A DNA stretch of 64,000 nt from positions 1 to 64,000 of the forward strand of contig DYBL01000092.1 of the NCBI GenBank assembly GCA_019418625.1. Reading direction: 5' to 3'. A program made the translations under genes and the position numbers. Below, piece by piece: positions 23,468 to 32,861 of this stretch (positions are counted from its first letter, which is position 1; every line of letters begins with the position of its first letter). Origin of the DNA: Clostridiales bacterium. Its GTDB lineage: Bacteria; Bacillota; Clostridia; Oscillospirales; Oscillospiraceae. The notes under the pieces were generated by a model. That model did no database searches. It was not told the DNA's origin and saw nothing but the letters and a program-made list of their open reading frames with translations.

Positions 23468-24592
23468 TCACCGGAGAATCCGGCGCATAGCGTCCAAAAA
23501 CTGCTCAACTTCCCCCATGGTGTTCCAATGGGAAAAGCTGACACGGACCGTGCCGCTTTCCAGTGTGCCTGCCTGCCGGTGGGCCGACGGGGCGCAGTGG
23601 AGGCCCGCACGGACGGCGATATCCTGCTGACCCAGAGCGGAGGCGATCTGCTCGACGTCATGGCCCTCTGCCGTAAAGGACAGCACACCTGCCTGATGGG
23701 CCAGATCCGGCCGGGCGTATGCCCGGACGCCTGGCAGCGCGGACAGTCCTAAAAATGCCTGGCGGGCCAACAGGCGTTCGTGATAGCAGATTTGATCCGC
23801 ACCCACCCGGCGGATGAAGCGCACGCCCTCCAAAAGACCGGCGATACCGGGCACATTGTGGGTCCCGGCCTCCAGGCGGTCCGGCAGAAAATCCGGCATT
23901 TCCTGTTGAATGGAGAGGCTGCCGGTCCCCCCTTCCAGCAGCGGCCGGATGGGCGCCTGACTGCCGCACAAAAGCACGCCGGTCCCCTGGGGGCCGTAGA
24001 GCCCTTTGTGGCCCGGCATGGCGATGAAGGCGGCACCCAGCGCCGGAAGATCCAGGGGCAGGATCCCGGCGGACTGGGAGGCGTCCACGATCAGCGGCAC
24101 GCCGCGCTGGCGGCATAGTGCTGCCACGTCCTCCACCGGCTGGACGAAGCCGAATACATTGGATACATGGTTGCAGATCACGGCGTCCACGCCGGGAACG
24201 ATGAGCCGGTCAAATGCATCCGCCACCTGCTCCGGATGGAACAGGCTGCCCGACGCCACATCTGTCTTGGCACCCAGAGCGGCCAAGGGACGGGTCACTG
24301 CGTTGTGTTCATAGCCGGAGATCACCGCCCGTCCGCCGGGCGGCACCAGACTTTTAATGGCGATATTCAGCGCATGGGTGGCATTCATGGTAAAGACCAC
24401 CTGCTCCGGGCTTTCCAGATGGTACAGCTCTGCCAGCTCGCTGCGGCAGGCAAAAGCCGTATCTGCCGCCAGCATGGCGGAGCGGTATCCGCCCCTGCCG
24501 GGAGAACTCATGGTGGCCATTGCTTCCTTTACGGCGGCGGCCACCTCCGGCGGCTTTTGAAATGTTGTGGCCGCGCTGTCAAGATAGATCAT
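23468..24592 (-). CDS. Cysteine desulfurase family aminotransferase class V
   Basis: A PLP enzyme of 374 aa. The start MIYLDSAATTFQKPPEV, the cofactor-binding HxxN region (ICNHVSNVFG), D-A-S-Q-S-A-G and the lysine motif PGHKGLYGPQGTGVL show a NifS/Csd-type cysteine desulfurase. The subtype resembles the EF2568 family found beside selenium or sulfur carrier genes. The downstream RAGLHCAPSAHR carries the catalytic Cys loop. It overlaps the DUF3343 gene by 4 nt, consistent with handing a persulfide or selenide to that partner; iscU/sufU are not adjacent. Confidence 0.9.
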   Translation of the reverse strand: MIYLDSAATTFQKPPEVAAAVKEAMATMSSPGRGGYRSAMLAADTAFACRSELAELYHLESPEQVVFTMNATHALNIAIKSLVPPGGRAVISGYEHNAVTRPLAALGAKTDVASGSLFHPEQVADAFDRLIVPGVDAVICNHVSNVFGFVQPVEDVAALCRQRGVPLIVDASQSAGILPLDLPALGAAFIAMPGHKGLYGPQGTGVLLCGSQAPIRPLLEGGTGSLSIQQEMPDFLPDRLEAGTHNVPGIAGLLEGVRFIRRVGADQICYHERLLARQAFLGLSALPGVRAYARPDLAHQAGVLSFTAEGHDVEQIASALGQQDIAVRAGLHCAPSAHRQAGTLESGTVRVSFSHWNTMGEVEQFLDAMRRILR

Positions 24593-24846
24593 GGGCGTAC
24601 CTCCAGAAATGAACCCTTTTGGGAAAGAAATATTTGAACAGGGTCAAGACGCTCCCTGTGAAGGACTTGCAGGGCGGAAGCCAGATCCGGCGCGGAGAGT
24701 TCCATGGCGTAGGCACAGCCCATGTCCGTCAGGTCTCTGGGCGCGCGATAGATCTGGCTGCGAATCCCCGCCTGGCCCAGGGCGCGCTGCATCCGCTGGG
24801 CATAGGTCACGGAGCGGGCGATAATCAGATAATGCTCCACGTTCAC
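24589..24846 (-). CDS. DUF3343 putative Se/S carrier-like protein
   Basis: An 85-aa small cytoplasmic protein with a ferredoxin-like pattern, starting HYLIIARSVTYAQRMQRALG and carrying the invariant Gly-Cys of the family (DMGCAYAMEL, about residue 44). DUF3343 members are proposed carriers of sulfur or selenium. The ATGA overlap with a cysteine desulfurase strongly supports a donor-carrier pair. The acceptor is not in the window. Confidence 0.82.
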   Translation of the reverse strand: MNVEHYLIIARSVTYAQRMQRALGQAGIRSQIYRAPRDLTDMGCAYAMELSAPDLASALQVLHRERLDPVQIFLSQKGSFLEVRP

Positions 24847-24900
24847 GCCTCCTCTCCCCCCATCCTATGCGCGGGAGGCGAAACTGTTCCTTCGGCGTAC

Positions 24901-24930
24901 AAAAAAGGAAGCCCCAAAATGGGCTTCCTG
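24901..24930 (-). terminator. Terminator after ispF
   Basis: An 8-bp stem (24907-24914 with 24921-24928) is followed on the minus strand by T6 (24901-24906), just past the ispF stop. Confidence 0.82.
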
Positions 24931-24939
24931 CATTCGATA

Positions 24940-25422
24940 TTAACGTTTTTCCAGCAGCACCACTGCGTGGGCGGCCATTCCGGAACCGTCTCCGGTGAAG
25001 CCGAGCCCCTCTTCCGTGGTGGCTTTCACATTCACCTGACTGGGATCGATCCCCAGCGCCTGGGCCAGATTTTCCTCCATTTGCCGGCGGTACGGACCTA
25101 CCTTGGGCGCCTGGGCCAGCAGCACGGCGTCCAGATTGACCACGTCATAACCGGCCTCGTCCAGCAGCCGTGCCACATGGGAAAGAAGCTTCAGGCTGGA
25201 AATACCTGCGTAAGCGGGATCTGTGTCGGGAAACAGCTTGCCGATATCCCCCAGCCGGGCGGCGCCGGTGAGAGCATCCATGATGGCGTGGGTCAGGACA
25301 TCTGCGTCGGAGTGTCCCAGCAGGCCCTTTTCCCAGGGGATGTCCACGCCGCCCAGGATCAGGCGGCGGTTTTCCGTCAGGCGATGGACATCATATCCGT
25401 GTCCGATGCGAAGATTTGTCAA
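24940..25422 (-). CDS. ispF: 2-C-methyl-D-erythritol 2,4-cyclodiphosphate synthase
   Basis: The fifth step of the MEP isoprenoid pathway. The 160-aa protein has the zinc-binding GHGYDVHRL start, the [20 protein letters not shown] motif and the C-terminal [12 protein letters not shown] segment. It begins 2 nt after ispD ends, forming an ispD-ispF unit; ispH is 3 kb upstream in the same direction. Confidence 0.97.
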   Translation of the reverse strand: MTNLRIGHGYDVHRLTENRRLILGGVDIPWEKGLLGHSDADVLTHAIMDALTGAARLGDIGKLFPDTDPAYAGISSLKLLSHVARLLDEAGYDVVNLDAVLLAQAPKVGPYRRQMEENLAQALGIDPSQVNVKATTEEGLGFTGDGSGMAAHAVVLLEKR

Positions 25423-25423
25423 T

Positions 25424-26152
25424 TCAAGATTCCTCCCTGGCCTGCAGGATCGCCTCAGCCAGGATCAAATCTCCCGGTGTGGTGATCTTCAGGTTGCTCT
25501 CCTCCCCCTCAATGAGGAGGACTTCCTTTCCAAGCCGCTCCACGGCGGAGCAGTCATCTGTAATAGGGATCTGCTGCTCCAAAGCGGACTGAAGCGCGCC
25601 TTTGAGCAGATCGGCAGAAAAAACCTGCGGCGTCTGCACCGCGCGCAGGGCGCTGCGCTCCAGCGTCCGCACCACGATGCCGCTGCTGTCCGCCTCTTTG
25701 ATGGTATCCTTGACTGCCACGGCAGGCGCGGCAGCGCCGCAGCGCTCCGCGGCGTGGATCACGGCATCGATCAGCGCGGGCGTGACCAGCGGACGGGCGC
25801 CGTCCTGCACGGCCAGCAGCTCCGTGCCCTCGCTCGCTTCCAGGGCGGCCAGCATCACGGAGTGGGCGCGGCTCTCCCCGCCGCGGATCACTTTTTTGCA
25901 TTTGGAGATCCCATATGTACGGCAGAGATCCGCGATCTCTACCAAATCACATTCCCGGGTGGCCACGATGATCTCATCCACGCGCTGGGCGGCCTGGAGG
26001 GCTTGCAGCGTACGGATCAGGACCGGAATGCCGTCCAGCGGCTGCAGCAGCTTGTTGATCCCGCCCATCCGGGTGGAGCTGCCGGCGGCGGCCACCAGGG
26101 CGGCACAGCGCGGGCGGCGGGCATCTTTACGCTTTTTGAAAAAAGGAAACAT
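25424..26152 (-). CDS. ispD: 2-C-methyl-D-erythritol 4-phosphate cytidylyltransferase
   Basis: The third step of the MEP pathway, coupling CTP to methylerythritol phosphate. The 242-aa protein has the nucleotide-binding [15 protein letters not shown] motif, [11 protein letters not shown] and [11 protein letters not shown] basic N-terminal extension ([11 protein letters not shown]) precedes the domain. It is followed directly by ispF and preceded by carD after 25 nt. Confidence 0.96.
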   Translation of the reverse strand: MFPFFKKRKDARRPRCAALVAAAGSSTRMGGINKLLQPLDGIPVLIRTLQALQAAQRVDEIIVATRECDLVEIADLCRTYGISKCKKVIRGGESRAHSVMLAALEASEGTELLAVQDGARPLVTPALIDAVIHAAERCGAAAPAVAVKDTIKEADSSGIVVRTLERSALRAVQTPQVFSADLLKGALQSALEQQIPITDDCSAVERLGKEVLLIEGEESNLKITTPGDLILAEAILQAREES

Positions 26153-26176
26153 CGGATTCTACCTTTCCTGGTGTGG

Positions 26177-26671
26177 TCAGTGGGAGGCGGGCGGCTGCAT
26201 CATGGCCTGATCCAGACGGGCTTCGACCTTGTCGTATGCCTCATCCTCCGCCATGACGATTTCGGATAAGAGGATCTGACGGGCGTTGTGCAGCATTTTC
26301 CGCTCCCCGGTGGACAGTCCCCGCTGGCGGTCCCGGTGCATGAGCGCCTTGACCACCCGGGCAACCTCGTAGAGGTCTCCGCTTTTCAGGCGGACCATGT
26401 TCTCCCGATAGCGCTTGTTCCAGTTGGTACAGCTCTCCACTTCCATGTCCGGAATGGAAGTCAGCAAAGACTCCGCCTCCGGCTTGGAAATGATCTGTCG
26501 GATCCCGATGGCCTGGCTATTGGCCACGGGGATCTTCAGAAGAAGCCCCCCTACCGGCATTTTGAACACATAATAGTCCTGCGTGCTGCCTGCGATCTTT
26601 TCGCGAATGATCCCATCGATGACGCCTGCTCCGTGCATGGGATGCACAACCAGATCCCCGATGCTGAACAT
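26177..26671 (-). CDS. CarD family transcriptional regulator
   Basis: A 164-aa RNA-polymerase-binding protein. The N-terminal Tudor-like domain (FSIGDLVVHPMHGAGVIDGI; DYYVFKMPVGGLLLKIPV) should contact the polymerase beta subunit, and the helical C-terminal part contacts promoter DNA. CarD factors stabilise open complexes. It lies upstream of ispD-ispF, a common arrangement in Clostridia, and has its own strong promoter. Confidence 0.93.
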   Translation of the reverse strand: MFSIGDLVVHPMHGAGVIDGIIREKIAGSTQDYYVFKMPVGGLLLKIPVANSQAIGIRQIISKPEAESLLTSIPDMEVESCTNWNKRYRENMVRLKSGDLYEVARVVKALMHRDRQRGLSTGERKMLHNARQILLSEIVMAEDEAYDKVEARLDQAMMQPPASH

Positions 26672-26757
26672 GAAAAAACCTTTCCTTTCCCGTCCACGCG
26701 GTGCCGGGTACCCGCTTTTGTTGACACCTCACAAAAACAAATATTTACTCAAAAGTA

Positions 26758-26786
26758 ATTATAGCCCTATAATTGTCAATTTACAA
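26758..26786 (-). promoter_or_regulatory. Sigma-A promoter of carD-ispDF
   Basis: On the minus strand TTGTAA (26781-26786) and TATAAT (26758-26763) are separated by 17 bp. The -10 forms part of a palindrome, ATTATA-gggc-TATAAT. A nearer TTGACA is only 10 bp from the -10 and was rejected. Confidence 0.65.
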
Positions 26787-26807
26787 GCAGTTTTTCTTGT
26801 TTTTTGC

Positions 26808-26848
26808 ACAAAAAAATACTGGCGGTATAACATATACCGCCAGTATTT
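26808..26848 (-). terminator. Terminator after CoA-transferase gene
   Basis: A 16-bp perfect stem (26814-26829 with 26833-26848) has a 3-nt loop and a T-rich tail on the minus strand. Confidence 0.85.
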
Positions 26849-26860
26849 AAAGCGCGGAGA

Positions 26861-28207
26861 TTACTTTTTGTTGGACCGACGCCAGATGTGCATCTTCTCG
26901 GCCTCAGCGATCAGTTCCTCGCGGAACTGAGGATGAGCAACAGAGATGATGGCCTCGGCACGCTCCCAGGTGGTCAGGCCCTTCACATTGACCTTGCCGT
27001 ACTCGGTGACCAGCCAGTGGAGGTTGGTGCGGGTGGCAGTGATGACGGTGCCTTCCAGCATGGTGGGACGGATGCGGGACTTGAGCTGGCCGGTCTTCTT
27101 GTCCATGTAGGAGGAAGAGCAGCAGATGAAGCTCTTGCCGCCCTTGGCAAGATATGCGCCCATGACGAAATCCTGCTGGCCGCCTGCACCGGAGATGTGA
27201 CGGGTGCCGGAGGACTCGGAAGAAACCTGACCATAGAGGTCGATATCCACGGCGCCGTTGATGGAGATGAAGTTATCGATCTGGGAGACACGGGCAATGT
27301 CGTTCACATAGCTGACGGGAGCGGCCATGCACTCAGGGTTTCCGTCCAGGAAATCATACAGCTTCTTGGTGCCGGCAGCGAAGGCATAGGTCTGACGGCC
27401 GCGGTCAAAGGGCTTGCGCAGGCCGGTGATGCGGCCGGCCTTGGACATGTCCACGAAAGCGTCTACGTACATCTCGGTATGCACGCCCAGATCCTTCAGA
27501 TCGGACTCGGCGATCATCTTGCCGATGGCGCTGGGCATGGAGCCGATGCCCAGCTGCAGGCAGGCACCGTTGGGGACCTCGGGAACCACCAGGTTGGCAA
27601 CGGCGAGATCCACCTCGGAAGCCTCACCGGGGCCGCCCAGCTCTTCGATGGCGGGGTTCTCCCCTTCCACGATCATGTCCACGTCGCTGATGTGAACGCA
27701 GTTGTCAAAGCCGCCGAAGCAGACGGGCATGTTCTTGTTGACTTCCACGATGATGGTCTTGGAGGTCTCGCAGACAGCTTTCATATGAGAGGCGCAGGGA
27801 CCGAAGTTGAACCAGCCGTGCTCATCCATGGGAGCCACCTGGAACATGGCCACATCGGTCTGGCCGATGCAGTTGCGGTAATAGCTGGGCAGCTCAGAGT
27901 AGCGGATGGGAGCAAAGTAGGCAAAGCCCTCGCTGATGGCCTTGCGCTCCACGCCGGACATATGCCAGGAGTTCCAGGTGAAGTGCTCAGCCACATTGGG
28001 CACGTCAAAAACCGCAGGGCGGCTGGTGAGGATGCCGCCGCGGAGCTTCACGTCGGTCAGTTCCTCGCTGCGCTTGGCCAGCGCCTTATCCAGTGCCTTG
28101 GGGGTGCAGACGCTCCAGCCGTAGTCCACCCAGTCGCCGGACTTGACGGCCTTGACCGCCTCGTCAGCGGTTTTGAGTTTCTGCTTGTACTCTTCCTGAT
28201 AGCTCAT
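26861..28207 (-). CDS. Acetyl-CoA hydrolase/transferase family, probable butyryl-CoA:acetate CoA-transferase
   Basis: A family-I CoA-transferase of 448 aa, the length of butyryl-CoA:acetate CoA-transferases of gut Clostridia. The catalytic glutamate region is [20 protein letters not shown], and the C-terminal part ([20 protein letters not shown]) matches 4-hydroxybutyrate/butyrate-type enzymes. The likely reaction is butyryl-CoA plus acetate to butyrate plus acetyl-CoA, the last step of butyrate fermentation; specificity for other acyl-CoAs (4-hydroxybutyrate, propionate) cannot be excluded. It is monocistronic with its own promoter and terminator, and its many strong codons suggest high expression. 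Confidence 0.85.
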   Translation of the reverse strand: MSYQEEYKQKLKTADEAVKAVKSGDWVDYGWSVCTPKALDKALAKRSEELTDVKLRGGILTSRPAVFDVPNVAEHFTWNSWHMSGVERKAISEGFAYFAPIRYSELPSYYRNCIGQTDVAMFQVAPMDEHGWFNFGPCASHMKAVCETSKTIIVEVNKNMPVCFGGFDNCVHISDVDMIVEGENPAIEELGGPGEASEVDLAVANLVVPEVPNGACLQLGIGSMPSAIGKMIAESDLKDLGVHTEMYVDAFVDMSKAGRITGLRKPFDRGRQTYAFAAGTKKLYDFLDGNPECMAAPVSYVNDIARVSQIDNFISINGAVDIDLYGQVSSESSGTRHISGAGGQQDFVMGAYLAKGGKSFICCSSSYMDKKTGQLKSRIRPTMLEGTVITATRTNLHWLVTEYGKVNVKGLTTWERAEAIISVAHPQFREELIAEAEKMHIWRRSNKK

Positions 28208-28277
28208 GATAATCCTCCCGTTATAAATGATGTCCCTGTATGATGTCTCAGGGGTTGTCTTACTTCACATTGTCAAG

Positions 28278-28306
28278 ATTATAACATAGCACGGGACACA
28301 TTGCAA
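28278..28306 (-). promoter_or_regulatory. Sigma-A promoter of CoA-transferase gene
   Basis: On the minus strand TTGCAA (28301-28306), 17 bp, then TATAAT (28278-28283), preceded by an extended TATG. It lies about 70 nt before the start codon. Confidence 0.75.
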
Positions 28307-28336
28307 TGGAAAACGTGAAAAAAATCACAAAATTTT

Positions 28337-28373
28337 CAAAAAAAGGAGCAGGCCCACAGACCTGCTCCTTTTT
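28337..28373 (-). terminator. Terminator after ispH-rpsA
   Basis: The 8-bp GC core GGAGCAGG/CCTGCTCC is flanked by A and T runs, giving a 13-bp stem with T7 on the minus strand. Confidence 0.85.
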
Positions 28374-28378
28374 GATGA

Positions 28379-30331
28379 TTACTCTTCCTCAGCGGGCTCC
28401 TCAGCAGCGGGAGCCAGCAGGGCGCGGATAGACAGAGAGATCTTCTGCTTCTCCTCGTCGATGGCAGTGATCTTGGCATCCACGATCTGACCCTCGGAGA
28501 GGACATCCTCGGGCTTGTCGATGCGGCGGTCAGCAATCTGGGAGATGTGGATCAGACCGTCCACACCGGGAACGACCTCAGCAAAGGCGCCGAAGGTCAT
28601 CAGCTTGACGATGCGCACGGAAGCGACATCACCCACGCTGTACTTGTTCATGAACACATCCCAGGGGTTGACAGTGCGGTCCTTGACGCCCAGGGAGATC
28701 TTGTGCTTCTCGGGATCGAAGGAGATGACGTACACGTCCAGCGTGTCGCCCACCTTGCACACCTCGGAGGGGGTCTTGATACGGCTCCAGCTCAGCTCGG
28801 AGATATGTACCATGCCATCCACGCCGCCGATGTCCACGAACACACCGTAGGAAGTCATGGACTTCACGGTGCCGGTGTAGTGCTTGCCCACCTCGATGGA
28901 AGACCACACGGCCTCCTGAGCGGCCTTGCGGGCCTCGTCGGTGACGGAACGGATGGAACCGACCACACGGCGGCGGGCACGGTTGACCTCGGTGATGCGC
29001 AGCTGCACCTTCTGCTTGATCATGGCGCTCAGGTCAGCACCGCGGGGCTGACCGCTCTGAGAAGCGGGAACGAACACCCGCACACCCTTGACGGAGACCA
29101 CGATGCCGCCCTTGTTCTCCTCGGTGACAGTGCCCTCGAGGACGGTCTTGTCCTCCACGGCCTGCTCAATGTTCTCCCAGACCTTCACGGCGTCCAGACG
29201 CTTCTTGGAGAGCTCGGCATAGCCCTCCACGTCGTTGACGCGGACGATGTAGGTCTCGATCTCGTCGCCCACATGGACGATGTCCTCAGCCTTGGCGGTG
29301 GGGTCATCGGTCAGCTCGCTGAGCTTGATGTAGGCAGCCTGCTTGGCGCCAACGTCCACCTGCACCTCAGTGGGGGTGATGGCCGTGACGATACCGGTCA
29401 CCTTCTCGCCTGTATTTAAAGTTTTGAAAGACTGATTCAGTAATTCCTCGAAGGACTCCTCTTTGCCCTCGGCCGCTTTGATTTCTTCGCTCATCGTTGC
29501 ATATACCTCCTTAATGATGCCCGCAGGCGTGGAGGCACCAGCCGTAAGACCCGCAACAGAGCATTCGTTGAAAAATTCCGGCGAGAGCTCGTCCGCGCTT
29601 TCGATCTGGATCACGCGGGGGCATCTCTTCATGCAAATTTCCGTCAGATGCTTGGTGTTGGCGCTTTTACGGTCACCCACCACGACCATCACGTCTACCT
29701 TGCCGGCGATATCTGCCGCTTCCGATTGACGTTTGTGCGTAGCATTGCATATTGTATCAAATATTTTTACGTTTGTACACTCTTTTTTTAGAATTTCCCA
29801 AGAACTTTCAAAAAGTTTTTGGATACAGGTGGTCTGAGCTACCACCGTTAAAGGGATTTCACGGTTGTGGGGATCTTCTGAAAGCCACATTTTTACTGCT
29901 TCGGGGCCATCAAAGATCAGAGCATGGCGGCACCAGCTGGCCACGCCCACGACTTCCGGATGATGAGGCTCGCCAATGATGACGCTCTGGCGTCCCTCCT
30001 GCTCTGCCTGGGCCACCAGCATCTGGATGCGGCAGACGTTGGGACAGGTGGCGTTCACACAGTGAACCCCGCGGCCCTCCAGGTCGTCCAGCACACTTTT
30101 GAGCTCCCCGTGGGAGCGGATGACCACGGTGTCTCCGGCTTTCAAATCAGACGGAGAGGCTGCTTTGCGGATCCCGCGGCGGGCTAGGTCCTCCACTACG
30201 TGGGTGTTGTGGATGAGGTCCCCCAGCATCCAGCAGCCGCCGGTCTGCTCCGCGGTCTGCTGTGCCATCTCCACGGCACGCTTTACACCATAGCAAAAGC
30301 CGGCACTTTTGGCCAGGATCACTTCCGGCAT
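28379..30331 (-). CDS. ispH: Bifunctional HMB-PP reductase (IspH) / ribosomal protein S1
   Basis: A fusion of 650 aa. Residues 1 to about 285 are IspH (LytB), the [4Fe-4S] enzyme that makes IPP and DMAPP in the last MEP step; the three cluster cysteines are in GFCYGVKRA, NATCPNV and CNATHKRQ. Residues about 310-640 contain four S1 RNA-binding domains (for example TSYGVFVDIGGVDGMVHISE and MTFGAFAEVVPGVDGLIHIS) and stand for ribosomal protein S1. The fusion is known in Clostridia. It overlaps plsC by 13 nt in the conserved cmk-plsC-ispH-rpsA order. Confidence 0.96.
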   Translation of the reverse strand: MPEVILAKSAGFCYGVKRAVEMAQQTAEQTGGCWMLGDLIHNTHVVEDLARRGIRKAASPSDLKAGDTVVIRSHGELKSVLDDLEGRGVHCVNATCPNVCRIQMLVAQAEQEGRQSVIIGEPHHPEVVGVASWCRHALIFDGPEAVKMWLSEDPHNREIPLTVVAQTTCIQKLFESSWEILKKECTNVKIFDTICNATHKRQSEAADIAGKVDVMVVVGDRKSANTKHLTEICMKRCPRVIQIESADELSPEFFNECSVAGLTAGASTPAGIIKEVYATMSEEIKAAEGKEESFEELLNQSFKTLNTGEKVTGIVTAITPTEVQVDVGAKQAAYIKLSELTDDPTAKAEDIVHVGDEIETYIVRVNDVEGYAELSKKRLDAVKVWENIEQAVEDKTVLEGTVTEENKGGIVVSVKGVRVFVPASQSGQPRGADLSAMIKQKVQLRITEVNRARRRVVGSIRSVTDEARKAAQEAVWSSIEVGKHYTGTVKSMTSYGVFVDIGGVDGMVHISELSWSRIKTPSEVCKVGDTLDVYVISFDPEKHKISLGVKDRTVNPWDVFMNKYSVGDVASVRIVKLMTFGAFAEVVPGVDGLIHISQIADRRIDKPEDVLSEGQIVDAKITAIDEEKQKISLSIRALLAPAAEEPAEEE

Positions 30332-30927
30332 GACTGGTCCTCCCTTCCAAGGTCATAGGCCCGGCGCAGGAGATCGTCCGCGATGGCCTGAACTTCTTCC
30401 GCCGTACCGTGGCGGCCGGTGTATGTGGGCCGGTAGGGCTCACCGAATACGATGCGGGTCTTGCGGAAAAGACGCTTTTTCCCATCCACGAAAACCGGAA
30501 CGAACTGCGCACCGGTGCGGATGCCGATGACGGCCACGCCGCCCTTGGCCTGCACGTCCCCCTCCTTCTCCACCCGGGTGCCCTCGGGGAAGATCAGCAG
30601 GTTCTCCCCGTCCCGAATGGCTTTCATGGCAGTTTTTACGGAGTTGATGTCCGAATGACCGCGGGCCACCGGGAATGCGCCCAGATGCTCCACTACCCAC
30701 CGGAGCGGCGGGAACCGGAACAGGGAGTCCTTTGCCATGGCCCGCAGACCGTAATCCATGGGAAGCGCAATGGCAATGAGGATTGGGTCCCAGTTGCTGC
30801 TGTGGTTTGCACAGAGCATGGCGCCGTGGGCCGGCAGGCGCTCTGTGCCTTCGATCTGCAAACGGAAGAGAACGTGGGAGACGGGGCGCATAACCGACCA
30901 TGCAAATTTAAAAAACCAGTTGTTCAT
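30319..30927 (-). CDS. plsC: 1-acyl-sn-glycerol-3-phosphate acyltransferase (PlsC family)
   Basis: A membrane-associated acyltransferase of 202 aa that makes phosphatidic acid. The NHX4D motif appears as NHSSNWD, and the second motif as FPEGTRVEKEG with KGGVAVIG downstream. An N-terminal hydrophobic segment is present. It overlaps cmk by 4 nt and ispH-rpsA by 13 nt. Acyl and acceptor specificity are unknown. Confidence 0.93.
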   Translation of the reverse strand: MNNWFFKFAWSVMRPVSHVLFRLQIEGTERLPAHGAMLCANHSSNWDPILIAIALPMDYGLRAMAKDSLFRFPPLRWVVEHLGAFPVARGHSDINSVKTAMKAIRDGENLLIFPEGTRVEKEGDVQAKGGVAVIGIRTGAQFVPVFVDGKKRLFRKTRIVFGEPYRPTYTGRHGTAEEVQAIADDLLRRAYDLGREDQSCRK

Positions 30928-31595
30928 ACGCGCTCCTTGATGATTTGCAGCAAAGCCGCGAGGCTCTGGGCAAAATCCAGTGCAGTGGTGTCCAGCACCA
31001 CGGCGTCCTCCGCCTGGCGCAGGGGCGCGGCGGACCGATGGGTGTCGTTCCAGTCCCGGCGCTGGATATCCTCCAGGACCTTCTCATAGGGCTCCGGTGT
31101 CCCCCGCTGCTCCAGTTCCAGGCAGCGGCGTTTGGCCCGGGCCTCAGGCGAGGCAGTCAGAAAGATCTTCACTTGTGCATGGGGCAGCACGACGGTACCG
31201 ATATCCCGGCCGTCCATGATGACGTTGTGGGTCATGGCCAAAGAGCGCTGCATGTCCAGCAGAAAAGACCGCACCTGAGGATAGGCAGACACCACAGATG
31301 CGCAGGCAGAGACCTGGGGCAGCCGGATCTCGGATGTGACGTCCTCCCCGTTCAAATGCATATGCTGCAGTCCGTCCGCTCCATAGGTGAGCTCCACGCG
31401 GATCTGCGGCAAGGAGGCAATGACAGCTGCCTCGTCTGCAGGATCGATCCCCTCGTGCAGCACATAGCAGGCAATGGTCCGGTAGATGGCGCCGGTGTCC
31501 ACATAGAGGTAGCTCAGCGCCGCGGCGGCTTTCCGGGCCAGCGAACTCTTCCCGGCACCGGAGGGGCCGTCTATGGCAATGCTGATGGTATCCAT
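30924..31595 (-). CDS. cmk: Cytidylate kinase
   Basis: Phosphorylates CMP and dCMP. The 223-aa protein starts MDTISIAIDGPSGAGKSSLA (P-loop) and contains YVDTGAIYRTIACYV and MDGRDIGTVVLP. The ATG at 31595 follows AGGAGAG with good spacing; an in-frame TTG at 31616 is upstream of that site and rejected. It is followed by plsC and ispH-rpsA. Confidence 0.96.
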   Translation of the reverse strand: MDTISIAIDGPSGAGKSSLARKAAAALSYLYVDTGAIYRTIACYVLHEGIDPADEAAVIASLPQIRVELTYGADGLQHMHLNGEDVTSEIRLPQVSACASVVSAYPQVRSFLLDMQRSLAMTHNVIMDGRDIGTVVLPHAQVKIFLTASPEARAKRRCLELEQRGTPEPYEKVLEDIQRRDWNDTHRSAAPLRQAEDAVVLDTTALDFAQSLAALLQIIKERV

Positions 31596-31619
31596 GAAAA
31601 TTCTCTCTCCTGTCAACGT

Positions 31620-32861
31620 TCAGTTTTCGCCGCGGGAAGCGGCAATGCCGGCGGCACGGCCGGTGGCCCAGGCGATCTGGAGATTGAAGCCGCCGGTGTA
31701 GGCGTCCACATCCAGAATTTCACCTGCAAAGTATAATCCCTTTACAATCTTTGATTCCATGGTAGCGGGATTGACTTCCGAAACTTTTACTCCTCCGGAA
31801 GTGATGATGGCGTCCGTCACCGGGCAGAGGCCTGCGATGGGGATGGGCCAGTGCTTGAAAAGCCGGAGCAGCTCCTTGCGCTGTTCCCGGGTGACGGTAT
31901 TCACCTTGCAGTGGGGGTCGATACCGGAGGCTGCCACCATCTGGGGGATCATCTTCTGGGGAAGCAGATCATTCAGTGCGTTGCAGAAATCGTGGTTGCA
32001 GTATTTTTCAAAGTCAGACAGCAATCTGCGATCCATCTGCACCTCATCGAGACCGGGCTTGAGATCGATCTCCAGATGATAGCGCTTCTTGTCAAAGCGG
32101 CGCATATGGGCCGAAGCGGACAGGGCCAGCGGGCCGCTGACGCCGAAGTGGGTGAACACCAGCTCTCCCAGCTCCCGAAAGACCTTTTTGTCGTTTTCAA
32201 AGGCGGTGAGCGTCACATTGCGAAGGCTGAGTCCCTGCATGGCGGCGCAGGTATTCCCCTGCTCCCGCAGCGGCACCAGGGAGCCCTGCAGCGGCGTGAT
32301 GGTGTGTCCCACAGAGGCGGCCATACGGTGGCCTTCGCCGGTGGAGCCGGTGGCGGGATAGGATACGCCGCCGGTGGCCAGGATCACGGCCTGTGCCGGA
32401 TAGATCTGCTGCTCGCCCTCGGCGCCGGTCACAACTTCTCCGTCCGTGCAGAGCCGGACAGCCCGGTCCCGGACCAGGCGCACATGCAGGGACTTCAAAC
32501 GCCGCTCCAATGCGGCGCTGATATCGAAGGAGCGGTCACTGACGGGAAAGACCCGGTTGCCCCGCTCTGTTTTCAGCGGGACGCCCAATCCCTCAAAAAA
32601 TGCCATGGCATCCCGCCCATCAAAGTGAGAGAAAGCACTGTAAAGGAATTTTCCATTACGCGGCGTGTTTTGCAGCAGCTCTTCCATGGGGGCGTTGTTG
32701 GTCACATTGCAGCGGCCCTTCCCCGTGATATTCAGTTTTTTGCCCAGCCGCTCGTTAGGCTCCAGCAGCGTGACTGCCGCCCCGTTTTCCGCGGCGAAAA
32801 TAGCGGCCATCATACCGGCAGCGCCGCCGCCGATGACCAATACACTTTTTTTACTCATCAT
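31620..32861 (-). CDS. NAD(P)/FAD-dependent oxidoreductase, HI0933/YhiN (BaiN-like) family
   Basis: A 413-aa flavoprotein with the dinucleotide-binding GGGAAGMMAAIFAA near the N-terminus, the family signature KLNITGKGRCNVTN and the C-terminal FAD segment GLYFAGEILDVDAYTGGFN. Members are called aminoacetone oxidase-like or BaiN-like; the true substrate is generally unknown, and bile-acid activity should not be assumed. The start is at 32861 (or the next ATG, 32858) behind GGAAAG, overlapping the RpiR gene by 11 nt. Its nearest downstream neighbour is cmk, as in many Firmicutes. Confidence 0.93.
   Translation of the reverse strand: MMSKKSVLVIGGGAAGMMAAIFAAENGAAVTLLEPNERLGKKLNITGKGRCNVTNNAPMEELLQNTPRNGKFLYSAFSHFDGRDAMAFFEGLGVPLKTERGNRVFPVSDRSFDISAALERRLKSLHVRLVRDRAVRLCTDGEVVTGAEGEQQIYPAQAVILATGGVSYPATGSTGEGHRMAASVGHTITPLQGSLVPLREQGNTCAAMQGLSLRNVTLTAFENDKKVFRELGELVFTHFGVSGPLALSASAHMRRFDKKRYHLEIDLKPGLDEVQMDRRLLSDFEKYCNHDFCNALNDLLPQKMIPQMVAASGIDPHCKVNTVTREQRKELLRLFKHWPIPIAGLCPVTDAIITSGGVKVSEVNPATMESKIVKGLYFAGEILDVDAYTGGFNLQIAWATGRAAGIAASRGEN

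Noticed and set aside
26758..26776. TTGACA close to TATAAT upstream of carD
   Set aside because: The two boxes are only 10 bp apart; a TTGTAA at 17 bp is used for the promoter call instead.
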